From: Erythroxylum novogranatense
Lineage: Eukaryota; Streptophyta; Magnoliopsida; Malpighiales; Erythroxylaceae
Reading direction: 5' to 3'
DNA length: 64,000 nt
NCBI GenBank assembly: GCA_029891385.1
Contig: CM057226.1
Coordinates: forward strand, 13,199,225 to 13,263,224
The notes under the pieces are model-generated. The model made no database searches and was not told the origin of the DNA. It saw only the letters and a list, made by a program, of their open reading frames with translations. Both the position numbers and the translations under genes were made by a program. Below are positions 13,401 to 24,576 of this stretch, in pieces. How positions within the stretch are numbered: position 1 is the stretch's first letter; the number at the start of each line of letters is the position of its first letter.

Positions 13401-14102
13401 ATCATTCGAATAGTGTATAAGGAAGCTTACAGCCAAAAAGAAGTCTTTCACACCCATATTATAGTGAAAAGGGCCTAAAATAGTCGAAGGCCATAATTGA
13501 TTGAAATAATGTTGATAAATGAAATGAATCTGTAATGGGGGATAAGAAATCCAAAGTTAATGACAATGAGTCGAGTTGATTATATCGAGGTTATTAGAAT
13601 ATTAAGAAATTGATGTGTTGACCTTAAAGAAAAGTAATCTGATAAGCGATAAATGAAATGCTTCGAAGTGATTCGTTTCGACCTTGATGCACTGAGATGA
13701 GGATAAGTGTGTAAATCGGAGAATTAAATTTGTTATATGTGGCCTCTATGTGATTGAGGTGTGATTAGATTGGTAAGTAAGTCTAAAACCCAAAAGATGA
13801 TTCGGATTTGCAAAGTATTACTTGGACAGGATTAGGAAGTATTGTGATGATTTGATATATGTGTTATTGATACCGAAAGTGAAGCTTTGCGAGAAATCAT
13901 GAGGAAATAGTTAAGACAGTGTAAATTTTGAGTAAGATAAAAAGAGTGATCGATTGTATTGATTTCAATTAATTGGCAGAATTTGGTCATGTAGTGCAAT
14001 AAGTGTGAAACAGTATGTAAATGATCGAAACAATTCCCCCTATCTTTCTGATTAAACGTATATGAAATTTCGAGGACGAAATTTTTGTTAGGAGGGGAGA
14101 AT
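10452..14102 (+). other. Non-coding internal region of the LARD-like element
   Basis: Begins with a PBS (TGGTATCAGAGCCC, 10456-10469, complementary to the initiator-Met tRNA 3' end) and ends with the tract AGGAGGGGAGAAT (14090-14102). No reading frame longer than about 90 codons is present, and none shows zinc-knuckle, protease, RT, RNase H or integrase motifs on the plus strand. The plus strand is strikingly C-poor. Either it never coded, as in LARD elements, or it has decayed beyond recognition by eye. Confidence 0.75.
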
Positions 14103-17064
14103 TGTAGCATCCCGACCCCGAAGGGAAGGATAAATTGGTCAATTGGGACATGCTAGTTGTTTGCATTACATATTTTGAATTGAACATTTATTTTGACCTC
14201 TAATTTTAGAGGAATGAGTCAATTGGCATATGCACATGTAGGTACATGCATTCATGATATTTTTCCGGCAATTATTTGTGATTATGATGAGATTTGTGAA
14301 TTTTGAAATAAAATGTTTGATTCTGATTTATTGGGAATTATGGAATATTTGGGTCTGAATAGTTGAATTAGAAATGTTTTAGAGTTACCGTCAGTTGATA
14401 ATGACCCTTAGGAAATTTTCTGGAAATTGGGAGAAAATGTCCGGACCGAAAATTTTCTGAGTGGCGGGCTGACTGATTGTATAGTACCGAGATAATTGTC
14501 TAATGGCAATGGGAAAGTTTGATTTATGATTTTAGAAATTAGCTTGTCGAGCCATTAGAATTTGGAGACGAATTTGACTGGAAATAAGAAGGGATTTAAA
14601 TGTATTGTGAGGAAATGACATGTGGCATAATTGAGTAACCTTTTAAATGCTTAAGGTTTGATTTTGGAGAAAATCATTTCTTCTTCCTCCTAGGGCGCGA
14701 TTCGTTCTCTTTTCCCTTCAATGATTTCGATCTTTACCTCTCCTCTTGCTTGCTTCTTCTTCTTGTTTAAGGACCACTGAAAACTCATCAGAAGATGGAG
14801 CTTTATATGGTTTTGGGAGTGAGAACCGTATGTGTTAAAGAGTTGGAGATTTTCGGGTGTTGAAGAGAAAAGCTTGTTTTGGTAAGTAAATTGTATATAT
14901 GTTATTTATTGGATGATTAATTGCATTTATGATGTTTATTGTGAAGGATTGTGGTAGTTATGGGTGAGTTATGGAGGTTTTTAGTGAGAGAAATGGAAAA
15001 AAGAGAATCGGAGAAGACGATCGGGGTTTCGCACGTCGCGAACGTCGCAACGTGCGCTGAAGGCCTCGTCGCGACAAGTAAATAGTTACTCGCCACGGCG
15101 AGCTCAGTTGGACGTCGCGGCGAGCGTGTAATTATACGCCGCAGCGAGTCCATTGCTTTTGCGTCGCGACGAGCTTAAATGAAGGTGTTCGCCGCGGCGA
15201 GCGTCCTTTACGCCGCGGCGAGCGACCCTTTTTACGTCGCGACGAGGAGTCTTTGGTCGCGGCGAGGGGTGATTTTCTGACAGAGTGTGTTTTAGTTTTT
15301 GGGGCATAACTAATAGTGTAGACCTCCAATTGAGGTGATTCTTGATTCGTTATAATCTAGAATATGAGGTCTACAATTGAGGAAAAGAAAGAAAGTATTG
15401 AATGAAATTTGAGAATAGATTCTATTACAACCTAGGGGTTGTTTATTGATAATTGAGATATAATTGTGAGATTTTTGAATTTAAGAAAATGCTATTGGGA
15501 TTTTAGAAACTGAATTTTAAAGGGTGAATTTTTATCTAGAGAATAGTGAAACTAATTTTGAGGTTTTCTTGAGAATATCCAAATGAGTATGATTTGGTAA
15601 ATTGACTTAATGTTAAAATTGGAATTGGTGGAATTCCGTAATAGGTCATTGAAAAGAAATGAGTTAGTATTGAACAATTGAGTGAAAGGTTGGGTTTGTC
15701 AAAAGAAAGTGGAAATTGGGAATTAGTGCCGGAAAGGTCATGAATAGGCATCGTACATCTTTTATTTCAGACATGTGCATCATTGAATCTTTCTGATTGT
15801 GCATTTAGTAATGAATGGCTATTTGATTGTTATAGTGGTACCGATGGAATGATATTCCACGGATATTGCTGGAGCTCTCAGGCAACAGCTCGGACGTCCA
15901 GGTGAGTAATCTAGTTGGTTTCTCATACTTTATGTGTTTAATATTACGCACTTATGCTATGTGGAGTTAATGGAGGGTTATATGTGTTTGCTTTTGATTG
16001 ATTTCGGATCACGGGTGTCCGAAGTATTGAAATGTGATATCGAAGTGCTAATTGTGTGTACTGATTGTGAATGCTTAAAAGAAATAGATTGTGAATGTGC
16101 AAATTGATTATGACTGAAATACTGGACCAAAGGTCCTATGGAATGGGAAATGGGACACTGAAATGTAAACTGACTGTAAATGTAAATTGGGACATATGCA
16201 TTCATGCATAAAGGCATGTTCAGATAATGATAGTTGTAACCTGAGTCGCTACTGATACTGAAAAGAGCCTTGAGCTCAATTACTGAAAGGAGCCTCGACC
16301 TCGAACACTGTTACTGAACCGAGCCTCGAGCTCGAGGGGAGTTAGTGAATACCCAGAGGGCTCTCCTACTCCCTAGACGCGTCTACTGAATAATGATCAC
16401 TGTTAAGCGCTCGGTCACAACGCCGTAATAAAATGGAAAGTGTCACATGTGCATTGCATATATGAATGATTAAATGTGGGCTGTGTGAAAGGCGAAAAGC
16501 CTTATAACTGGAAATGACAGCGCATGTGATATTTTTGAAAGTGATACTGCGTGATACTCTATGAATTGTTTGTATATGCATGAGTTGAGTGAATCATCGA
16601 TGATGGTTTCTCACTGAGTTCGCAAACTCACCCAAAATTGCAATATTTTTTTCAGGAATTGAAGAGTACCTTGTTAGACAAACGGGAGTATGCCTACTGT
16701 AAGCAAGTCAGAGTTCGAGTTCAGGATCAGTTCACGTCTGCATTAGTGTCGTTCTGTTCTTGTATAGAATTTGTATTTCTGCAATTTCCGCAGAATAGTA
16801 CTGTCATTGTAGAGGGCCCAAATTGATAAATGTTATAATTGTAATGTGATTACTGGAATTGTGTTTTGATTGAAATGTTTTTATATATGAGTGGGCCCAA
16901 GTTGTTTATTGATTTCTGCACATGTGAGTGTTTTCAACGAAATAAAAATATCATACTGAGTTTTTGAACTGTTTTGACTGCTCTAGCATACCACCCTCGT
17001 GAGGCACGAGCTCGGATGTCACTCTCGATGTCGAGTTTGGGTCTTACGGGAGTGGGATGCTACA
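14103..17064 (+). repeat. 3' LTR of the LARD-like element
   Basis: 2,962 bp, TG...CA, closely matching 7573-10451. The length difference is mostly the longer palindrome island here (about 15040-15270). Confidence 0.92.
15060..15270. repeat. Regularly spaced palindrome island in the 3' LTR
   Basis: Nine units resembling CGYCGCGRCGAG start near 15064, 15089, 15111, 15135, 15160, 15188, 15209, 15234 and 15255, so spacing is 21-28 bp with an average near 24. Each core (CGTCGCGACG or CGCCGCGGCG) is a palindrome, while the bases between units are unrelated to each other. Confidence 0.85.
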
Positions 17065-17069
17065 CTACT

Positions 17070-17664
17070 AACAGGAACAAATCTACCTAAAACGTAATCA
17101 GTGAAGAAATGTTGAAACCGTGATATTAACAAACCATATAACTAACGAAAACGATATTTTAATGCATACGTGATTGTGCAGGCGAGGTTTGCGGAATAGT
17201 AGAGTAGTTGACAATACCCGATCTTCCTATTCCGTTATAAGCTGACGTGACAATGCAGTCGCCTTTATCGGCATACATGTCCTCTTTGAGTTTAAAGGAA
17301 GCTTAAACATGTAAGATTGACAATGAAATGAGAATATGCTTGATAACTTTAATAAATGTTATTAGAGGTTCAAAACACGGAAAGAGTCGACGTGCAGATC
17401 ATACGAAAAACCTTCAAGTAACAGATTGGCCATCGAAGGCAAACGATTGGTACTATATGATGGAGCGAGATTTGAAGTAGTTTTGCCTACATGGGATGGG
17501 ACAATTTTGCCACATTCCTCCCAACGGAAAGAATTGTTGCCGTCCGAAACCAATCGCCATGTCGACATTCCTTTCCAAAGAAATGCAATGAAAAGCCAAA
17601 CATAATATAATTAAATGAAAATAACGTTACTATTTAAGTTTAAATATGCAATTACAAACACAAG
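17070..17664 (-). other. Interior CACTA sequence with a small unrecognised ORF
   Basis: Between the retrotransposon and the TNP2-type gene. The minus strand has an open frame at 17362-17568 (68 codons, MSTWRLVSDG...). I do not recognise it. Its position between the two gene regions, same strand, leaves open that it is a first exon of the TnpA-like gene. Confidence 0.3.
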
Positions 17665-19685
17665 TCATTCGCTATCAACACTTAATGGTAAATTACAATC
17701 ATCTTCTTCTTCAGAAGAATAAGAATCAAATTTCGGCTCCTCGTCAGATCTCAGACCCTCGTCGTCCTCTCTAGATGAAATATCGGCAAATTCGTTTGAT
17801 GGATCGTTCAAAGGTTCATTATCGTCAAACGTAACAGATGCATTGATAAATGTCACATCTTCCTGAAACGCCTCATTTTCAAGACTATGCTCTCCTCTTC
17901 TATGTGATTCGTAAACACCTCTAGGTTTAACTTTGCAAACCGCTAACCAATCTGCCTTATCTCGTCGTAAGCTCGGAAAAGGGATGTAACAAACCTGTTT
18001 AGCTTGCACAGCCAAGACGAAAGGTTCAAATTGACGCAATCTTCTTCGGTTATTGATTTCAACTAAATTGTATTGTGTATGCACCTTTACTCCAACATTT
18101 GGTGTCGGGTCATACCATTCACATTTAAATATCACACATCGCTTGACTGGCAGAGCAGGGTATTCAACTTCTAGTATTTCTATAATTTTTTTCATAGTAA
18201 TCCATCGTTTCTCCCTGTATTGAAACCCCACTGTTTATTGTTGACATGTTATGTCCATGACATTCTATATGATATTTGTATCCATTAATGAAATACACCG
18301 GATACGATTTAACAGTTTGTAAAGGTCCCTTTGCAATATCAGAAATCATCTTGTTCTCGATTGGATTATCTAAAGCCTAAAAAAATAAATTTAGCATCGC
18401 AAAGAATTTAGTTTCATGAAAAAGTAAAATATAACTTCAAATTATAATTAAGATGAATTGTAAGTGAGAACTTACATATCTCTCAAACCATCGAGGGAAG
18501 TGCTTCCCAACTTCTTTATTTAAATCATCTTCTGTCATACACGACATTATCTCCCGTAACAATGTCTCGTACAATCTAAATACAGAATGACTATTTTTAG
18601 GGATGAAGATGACACAAAGGTAAATACAGAAATATTCAAGTGCAACTTAATGCACGAAAGGCAAAAGCTCTTCACAGTTCAATACAATATAACCATGTGC
18701 AGCCTCGATCTCTTCCTCAATTAACATTCTTCTTGTCGCACGCCCAGATGTTCGTCCAGAATATGAAAAGATTGAGAAGTTTCCATCAGCATGACTTGTT
18801 CGTCCCCCATCGTCATTACGAGGAACTTTTCTTGCTCTTGTGTTAACATGCGGCTCGAAATAATACCCACAAAACGTACTCGCTTCCTCCACTAAATAGG
18901 CATTACATATGGAACCTTCAACTCTAGCTTTGTTTTTAACATTTTTTTAAGTGATGCAAATACCTACAGGAACCAAAATACTTATTAGAACACATTTGAC
19001 AAAGCTTGTAACTGGTTATTGCAGTAATATTTGTCTACTTACCTCTCAAATGGATACATCCATCGATATTGAACTGGACCGACAAGTTTTGCCTCGTGTG
19101 CTAAATGCACAGGTAGATGCTCCATACAGTCAAAGAAACTCGGAGGAAAAATGGCTTCTAATTTACACAAAATTACGGGAATTTCATGTTCTAGTTTTTC
19201 CATCTCACCAATGTTGAGATCAACTGAGGTTAAGCTTTTAAAAAAAACTTAACTCTGTTATAGCTTCTCATACCTTAGAAGGTAACAACTCTCGGAATGC
19301 AATTGGGATAAGCTTTTGCATAAATACATGAGAATCATGACTTTTCATCCCAAATAATTTGTACTTTCTTAGATCCACACACCTAACCAAGTTTGAAACA
19401 TATCCATCAGGAAACTTAACACTTTTCAACCATTCACATATAAGCTCCTTTTGTCTCCTGTCTAAAGTGTAACATGCTTTTGAGTATTTACCTGTGCGAA
19501 GATCTTTATGTAACTTATTTCTTTTGCAAAAAAATTGCAAATCAGCTAGTGATTTTGCATTGTCTTTTGTCCTCCCTTCAATGTTCATTATGGTATTGAA
19601 CAAGTTGTCAAAGATATTTTTCTCAATGTGCATCACATCTAGATTACTGGAATATTCATTGTACACAGCATCCATCCAATTATGG
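17665..19685 (-). pseudogene. C-terminal half of a TNP2-type CACTA transposase gene, with DUF4218- and DUF4216-like regions
   Basis: Exon 19685-19274 carries the end of the TNP2 domain (NLDVMHIEKNIFDNLF, then KSHDSHVFMQKLIPIA) and stops at a GT donor. Exon about 19228-19043 encodes the start of a DUF4218-like region (HEIPVILCKLEAIFPPSFFD, MEHLPVHLAHEA). It continues around 18950-18650 (FCGYYFEPHVNTRARKVPRN) and 18570-18480 (KHFPRWFERY). A DUF4216-like region follows at 18350-17700 (YHIECHGHNMSTINSGV, CVIFKCEWYDP, QVCYIPFP), with an acidic tail ending at 17665. A run of seven T on the plus strand at 18186-18192 is one base too long and shifts the frame in the middle of the DUF4216 region. The catalytic N-terminal TNP2 half is missing upstream, so this copy cannot encode a complete transposase. 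Confidence 0.82.
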
Positions 19686-19755
19686 CTGTAATTGATTCTC
19701 GTCAGTGCAACAAGCATATGAATCAGGCAATACAATTAGTAACGAAAGCATAACC

Positions 19756-20830
19756 ACTTACCAAAATTGAAATGCAAAGAAATGTTGCTGAATCACGTTG
19801 TCACGAGCAATGTAGAACGTCACGGGCGATGAAGATGATAGAGCTGCACTGAAACCCAACAATAAAATCAGTAAAACCTTCATTGGAAATATTTTACGCA
19901 AGGCATGACATAGTATACTAAATGCTAAACATTTATCATCCTCACATAATTGAACTAACACGCTCATGTTCTAATTTAAACACGATCTACGACGAGGATC
20001 CTATTGAAATTTCGGCAATATTTCCCCTATAATTCGGACCCCCCTTTAAAAATTAAGGGTTCTCCTGCAAAAGAAACACACTTCTATCTCAACCAGTAAT
20101 CACACCGCAAATTCGCTCTCCGTCCAACATGTGTGTTGTCAAGTTTCACGCATTTGCAGGCCATCAATAAACGGTTCAGGGACATGCAATAGGAAGTTCA
20201 ATAGTAACTACAGTATAGGCACTGACCTTAATTCAAATGCTGCGAAATGTTCCTGCAGTACAACACGACCAATGCACAATGTCACGGGCGATGAAGATGA
20301 CAGAGCTGCAATGAAATCCAACATTAAATTTCTTCAAACCTTATTTTATAATAACTATTACGCAAGGCATGATATATTATACTCAATGCATGACATTTAT
20401 CATCTTCACATAATAAAACTAACGATCTAATGTTCTAATTTAAACATCATCTACGACGAGGAGCCTATTGAAATTTCGGCAACATTTCTCCTATAATTCG
20501 GATACCCCTTTAAAAAATAAGGGCCCCCCTGCAAAAGAAACACACATTTATCTCAACCAATATTCACATCGCAAATTCAGTCTCCGTACAACATGTGTGT
20601 TGTCAAGTTTCACACATTGCAAGACATCAATAAACGATTCAGCAACATACTATGGGAAGTTCACATTCAAGCACATTCATCAAGAGCCAGAGACCACTAA
20701 CAAAAGCATAAGCACTCACCTCAATCGATCTACAGAGAGATATTGTAGAAGTATGTCATCGGAGATGAAGATGATAGCGCTGCAATAACAATCAATAATA
20801 AAATCAGTCATACCCTAATTGGAAACCCTA
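19756..20830 (-). repeat. Tandem triplication of a 460-475-bp exon-containing unit
   Basis: A marker block CGGGCGATGAAGATGA followed by AGAGCTGCA occurs near 19824 and 20284, with a diverged copy near 20758, giving offsets of about 462 and 475 bp. Other landmarks repeat in step (TACGACGAGGA, GCAAAAGAAACACAC, ACATGTGTGTTGTCAAGTTTCAC). On the minus strand each unit has a potential GT donor (GGTAAGTG, GGTCAGTG, GGTGAGTG) at the same place, and the unit nearest the TNP2 exons is open through that donor. So a small exon with its flanking introns was duplicated twice. Confidence 0.8.
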
Positions 20831-21189
20831 ACAGCTAAAGGAAAATTACGTGAATTTCATGTTCTAATTACGTAAATATAAATAAGTGAAAATAACTTCA
20901 CTTGTAGTAATACTGCCTAGTTTTGTTTTAACTTACAAAAATCTTTAGTTATGGAGAAAAATCCTTTTGAAATTGTATTAGGATAGAAATGGCTTACTCC
21001 TCCCAAAATGGTATTGATTATCTGGCTCATCTTTTTGTACTATTATGAACATTGGATATAAGTACTTGATTGTTTTGGGGTCCCTTATTTTCACTAAATT
21101 ACACATGTACAATTTGTAATGAATAATAAGACATTTAAAGATTGTTTAAAATCAAACACAGTTATAAATAACTACACAATTTCCTTAAC
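20831..21189. other. AT-rich CACTA interior without recognised content
   Basis: No open frame of note and no repeat recognised. Confidence 0.5.
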
Positions 21190-22010
21190 AATTCTAGGTT
21201 ATCTAGAAGGTTGATCCTTCCTTTTAGATCCTTTTTTATTGTGACCAACTTCAAAATAATAGCACATCTCATTAATACTCCTACTTTTCTTAATTTTTTT
21301 AAACTTTATAGTCCTTCATCGTTATTCTTCTTGTAGCCTTTTGGGCCTTCTAAGCTTCTCTTTAATCATAGATTTCAAATGGGTTATAGGCTTTTAATCT
21401 TTGGTCAAAATTTGGACCACTAATGGTTCTATAACATACTAATAACTCTTTAAATAAAATTTATTCTTGTAGTATCAACTCAAATACCATTAATATCCCC
21501 TTTGATATAATATACAAGAAAATACGATGTTTATATAAGATCCTTGTTAAATACGAAAGTCTAAATTGATATGTTCTTATTTGTAAAAAAACAATGAACT
21601 TATCTACAAAATGTATTACTTCCAACTTCCATTTTTCTTGGTGATATAGTGCCTTCACTCCCATTATGTAGTTTTTATCTTCTTCCTCACCCTTAGACAT
21701 ATATGATTGGTGGATTTGATCATCATATCCCTTTTTTCATAAATTTGAGTCATTAAAGTAACTTGAATATCCTCTAGCATAATGACCAAGCTTTGTCCTT
21801 ATGCTTCACAGATGAATCCATTAAATGTCTCTGTTATATTGTTGTTAAAATTTTCACACTTTGGTCTTGTTCTCACAAATGCTTTCACAAAAGTCTCAGG
21901 AGTCCTCACTTTGAAGCTATCGTAAGCCTTCTTAGATATATTCTTCAACTGCTCTATTATCTTATCAAATTCCACTTCTATTGTGCAATTAATCACTTGC
22001 TAAAATAAAA
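21190..22010 (-). pseudogene. MULE (MuDR/MURA-type) transposase C-terminal fragment captured in the CACTA element
   Basis: On the minus strand, 21996-21799 encodes a peptide with RPKCENFNNNITETFNGFI, matching the conserved C-terminal part of plant MuDR transposases (the SKCD.. NN..ESFN..I motif). Continuing to 21461, broken frames fit the SWIM-region context. Around 21250 the minus strand encodes C-x2-then-GHNKKGSK, a degraded zinc-knuckle with context typical of MURA C-termini. Stops and frameshifts are frequent. No MULE terminal inverted repeats were found. Confidence 0.65.
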
Positions 22011-22445
22011 TGTTGTATGTATAACCTTTATGCAATTTATACCAATTTGCATAGAAATGTTAAACTGGGAAGAGATTCTTCAAGGGGTTTACAAAACCCT
22101 AAACAAAGAAAAAATACAAAAAATGCACAATAATAATATAATGTAAGGTTAGTATTTTAAAACACATACAAATATTTAAATGTTCACCCTTTGGTAATTG
22201 ATTAATCCCTACTTATGTTTAGATCTTCACTAAGAATATTTGAAGACTAATGCTAAATTGGTAATTCACTCATTCAATCATAGCCTAACATATAAGGTAC
22301 ATCTGTTTTTTTAATCACGCTTAACTGTAGTTAATAAAGCACCTCTAAAAATGTCATTAAAAAACATTCATCTAGCTATATTATTTTCCTACAAGCACCA
22401 AGTAAATTATACTTCAACAACAATACCCAAAAGAAAGCCCACTGA
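22011..22445. other. AT-rich CACTA interior without recognised content
   Basis: Only short spurious frames; nothing recognised. Confidence 0.5.
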
Positions 22446-22512
22446 GATGCAGGGTTTAAGAAGGTCCAATAGTACGTAGCCTTACCCCTACCTAGTAAAG
22501 ATGTTGTTTTCA
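22446..22512 (+). mobile_element. Au-SINE-like 3' fragment
   Basis: GATGCAGGGTTTAAGAAGG followed by TCCAATAGTACGTAGCC and TTACCCCTACC resembles the conserved 3' half of the plant Au SINE (GCAGGGTCTGGGAAGGTCC, TACGCAGCCTTACCC) and ends with GTTGTTTTCAAA. The tRNA-like head with A and B boxes is absent, so this is a truncated copy. The family name is from memory of the consensus. Confidence 0.5.
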
Positions 22513-23760
22513 AACAAGTAAACCATACTTCAATGTATTATCCCATATAAAACATCTTAAATATTGGTTATCCAGAATTTTTATCAAGTTTAATTTGGAT
22601 AATGAATTGGCCTTCTTTGTCATTTCATCTTAATTATTGTTTATAAGACCATAATTTTGCATAATAACTTTCCATATATCCTTATAACATCACAATAGTA
22701 TCCTACTTAGACCTATAATATTGGGATTTGATTACAAATACATACTTTCTCTAAGGATCATCTATCATCTCACTAGTTGGTTATATCAGATTCCTTCTAA
22801 ACTTGTCTAGGAATTCACTCTGCTATCTACTTTTGATTACTTTGCTTGTTTTTTTGCACTTTCTTACAACTATACTTATTTTGTAATATCTTTATTGTAA
22901 AGGTTTTCTCATTTCCAATCTAACTAGTATAAAACTTGGAGGGACATTATATCTCACAAATAGTTTTTCGTTCTCGCTCCCAATTTTATTATAGAAATAT
23001 CACATCCATTTGTAAATGTATATTGCTTTCCTAAACTAAGCCTTGTCCTTATACTTCACACCTATTTCATGTTAAAATATTTCATGCGCATTTTTAGACT
23101 AAAAACAATGTATTTTTTCCTTTTGAAAAATGTCTCACACCCATCATCATTACTATAAATTGGTGACTAAACCTCAAATTGTATTACGAAGCCTTTAAAA
23201 TGAATTGATAATGTAAGTTAATAGCAATTGATCATTAAACCGATTTAAGTAAAGGTAAATCAAGTTTTTACAAAAGAGGATGGATAGATACGCTTAAAAT
23301 AAGATTTATGATTGTTAATTTTGAGTTTAATTAATTAAAGATAACCTTATAACTTATCATAAGAACTATATTGTCACCATTCTAAAGTTCAAAGTTAGTT
23401 GAGACATGAGAAAGTTTTATTTTTTCCATTTTCTTAAGAGTTATGATAGTTTACTTTTGTTTTGAGAATAATCAAAATTATGTGTTTACTATTAAAATTT
23501 TAATTAAAAGTCTAATTAATTAAAGATAACCTTATAACTTACCAATAAGAAATATATTGTCACGACCATTGGGTTGCTTCTTAGTTAACGCATTAGAAAG
23601 TTTTGTGTTTCAATTCTTTTAAGAGTTTGTATATTTTGCATTATGATTTAAGAATAACTAAAGATATGTATTCACTTCTAAAAATTTATAAAAATTCAAA
23701 TGTGCTCTAACTGTTTTGAAAAACATTTATAAATTAATCCTTAAAATCAAATAATAAAAT
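22513..23760. other. AT-rich CACTA interior without recognised content
   Basis: Low-complexity AT-rich sequence. Two stretches near 23340-23370 and 23515-23555 repeat a TTAATTAAAGATAACCTTATAA block, so a short local duplication is present. No gene recognised. Confidence 0.5.
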
Positions 23761-23761
23761 A

Positions 23762-24058
23762 TTAGAGGAATACTTACAACATTATGGAACATTAATCATA
23801 GCATATTAGAGGAATACATACATACCGCTCTTAATGTAAAAATTTAGGTTTCTGAGCAATAATTTACAATTACATATAAAAGCAAAATTTACATATAATT
23901 AGAGCAATAATTTACAAATAAGAGCAACATTATAGACACATTAGAGGAATACTTACAACATAATGTAAAAAATTTAGCTTTACATGCAATAATTTACAAT
24001 TACATATAACATCAATAATTTACATATAATTAGAGCAATAATTTACATATAACAACTA
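23762..24058. repeat. Short direct repeats, about 130-bp unit
   Basis: TTAGAGGAATACTTACAACA occurs near 23763 and 23940, with a variant near 23807. The blocks GCAATAATTTACAATTACAT and ATATAATTAGAGCAATAATT recur in order in 23805-23935 and 23936-24055. Confidence 0.7.
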
Positions 24059-24113
24059 TAAAACCTTTAAGATACCCGTATGAGTTGGGTCATCGGGGGG
24101 GAGGAGAACTTAC

Positions 24114-24305
24114 CATTGCCGTCGGAGACGAGGAGGAGGAGCGACGGTGGCTAGCGCCGGACGACGAGCAGCAACCAGCGACCAGCAGAAGAGGAAGAGG
24201 CGACGCGCAATGAGGAAGAACGTCGAAGAACAGAGGAAGAAGAAGGAGAGGGTTGCGTCTGCAGGAAGGAGGAGGAAGGGTACAAACGCAGCCCTAAATA
24301 ACAAC
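24114..24305 (-). other. Probable 5' leader exon of a CACTA transcript
   Basis: On the minus strand this is a pyrimidine- and GC-rich segment, sharply different from the AT-rich surroundings, ending in CGGCAATG directly before a consensus donor GTAAGT (GT at 24113-24112). It lies just inside the right subterminal repeats, where CACTA transcripts usually start, upstream of the TNP2-type gene on the same strand. The frame from 24304 is open to the donor, but coding is not required; a leader exon is the simpler reading. Confidence 0.45.
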
Positions 24306-24307
24306 CA

Positions 24308-24347
24308 AAATGACGTTGTTTTGGTTTAAACCAAAACGACGTCGTTT
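24308..24347. promoter_or_regulatory. 40-bp palindrome with ACGT cores near the CACTA right end
   Basis: Centred at 24327/24328 on GGTTTAAACC; the arms (ending ACGACGTCGTTT on the right) differ at two positions. The GACGTC/ACGT core resembles plant bZIP sites. It sits directly upstream of the putative leader exon, so a promoter role is plausible but inferred. Confidence 0.55.
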
Positions 24348-24359
24348 ACCTTAAGTGAG

Positions 24360-24573
24360 GGGCGCGTATCCGACGTGTTCACCGACGCCTTCACTGACGG
24401 AAATGGGCGTCGGTAAATATTGCTGTCAAAATCAGCGATCGAATGGTTTTCGGTCGCAAAATGTTTTACGAAAATCCAATTTCCCCGACAGTTACGTTTT
24501 TTCGGTCGGTATTTCCAACGGTTTGTATACCGTCGGTATATTTTCGTCACTATTCCTCATTTTCCTTGTAGTG
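24360..24573. repeat. CACTA right terminal and subterminal repeat region
   Basis: Contains CACCGACG, TGACGGAAA, GCGTCGGTAAA, TCGGTCGGTATT and ACCGTCGGTATA motifs like those at the left end, and finishes CCTTGTAGTG. Confidence 0.85.
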
Positions 24574-24576
24574 CTC

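Larger units (their letters stand above)
7573..17064 (+). mobile_element. 9.5-kb LTR retrotransposon without recognisable proteins (LARD-like, Ty3/gypsy type)
   Basis: Two long direct repeats (7573-10451 and 14103-17064) both start TGTAGCATCCCGACC and end GATGCTACA. They are flanked by a 5-bp target duplication CTACT (7568-7572 and 17065-17069). A TGGTATCAGAGCCC primer-binding site lies 4 bp after the first LTR, and a purine tract precedes the second. The block TTTCGAGGACGAAATTT followed by AGGAGGGGAGAAT just before the 3' LTR is typical of plant Ty3/gypsy chromovirus (Tekay/Del-like) elements. The 3.65-kb internal region shows no gag or pol. The LTRs are very similar by eye apart from an indel in the palindrome island, so the insertion is fairly recent relative to the rest of the window. 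Confidence 0.9.
4611..24573 (-). mobile_element. 20-kb CACTA (En/Spm-type) transposon, non-autonomous
   Basis: The left end begins CACTACAAGAAATCAGTG and the right end, reverse-complemented, begins CACTACAAGGAAAATGAG. The 3-bp target duplication is CTC at 4608-4610 and CTC at 24574-24576, as expected for CACTA elements. Both ends carry dense ACCGTCGGT/ACCGACGG-type subterminal repeats. Two gene regions lie on the minus strand: a TnpA-like gene (5194-7074 plus possible upstream exons) and a TNP2-type gene represented only by its C-terminal half with DUF4218- and DUF4216-like regions (17665-19685). The Transposase_21 catalytic region expected upstream was not found, so mobility would need a helper in trans. 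The element has absorbed an LTR retrotransposon (7573-17064), a MULE piece and a SINE piece. Confidence 0.93.

Noticed and set aside
15060..15270. CRISPR array
   Set aside because: Units are short palindromes inside a plant LTR, spacers are about 10 bp and vary, and there are no cas genes; this is nuclear plant DNA.
18640..19217. Plus-strand ORFs of 68 and 88 codons
   Set aside because: They are complements of the DUF4218-like exons of the CACTA gene.
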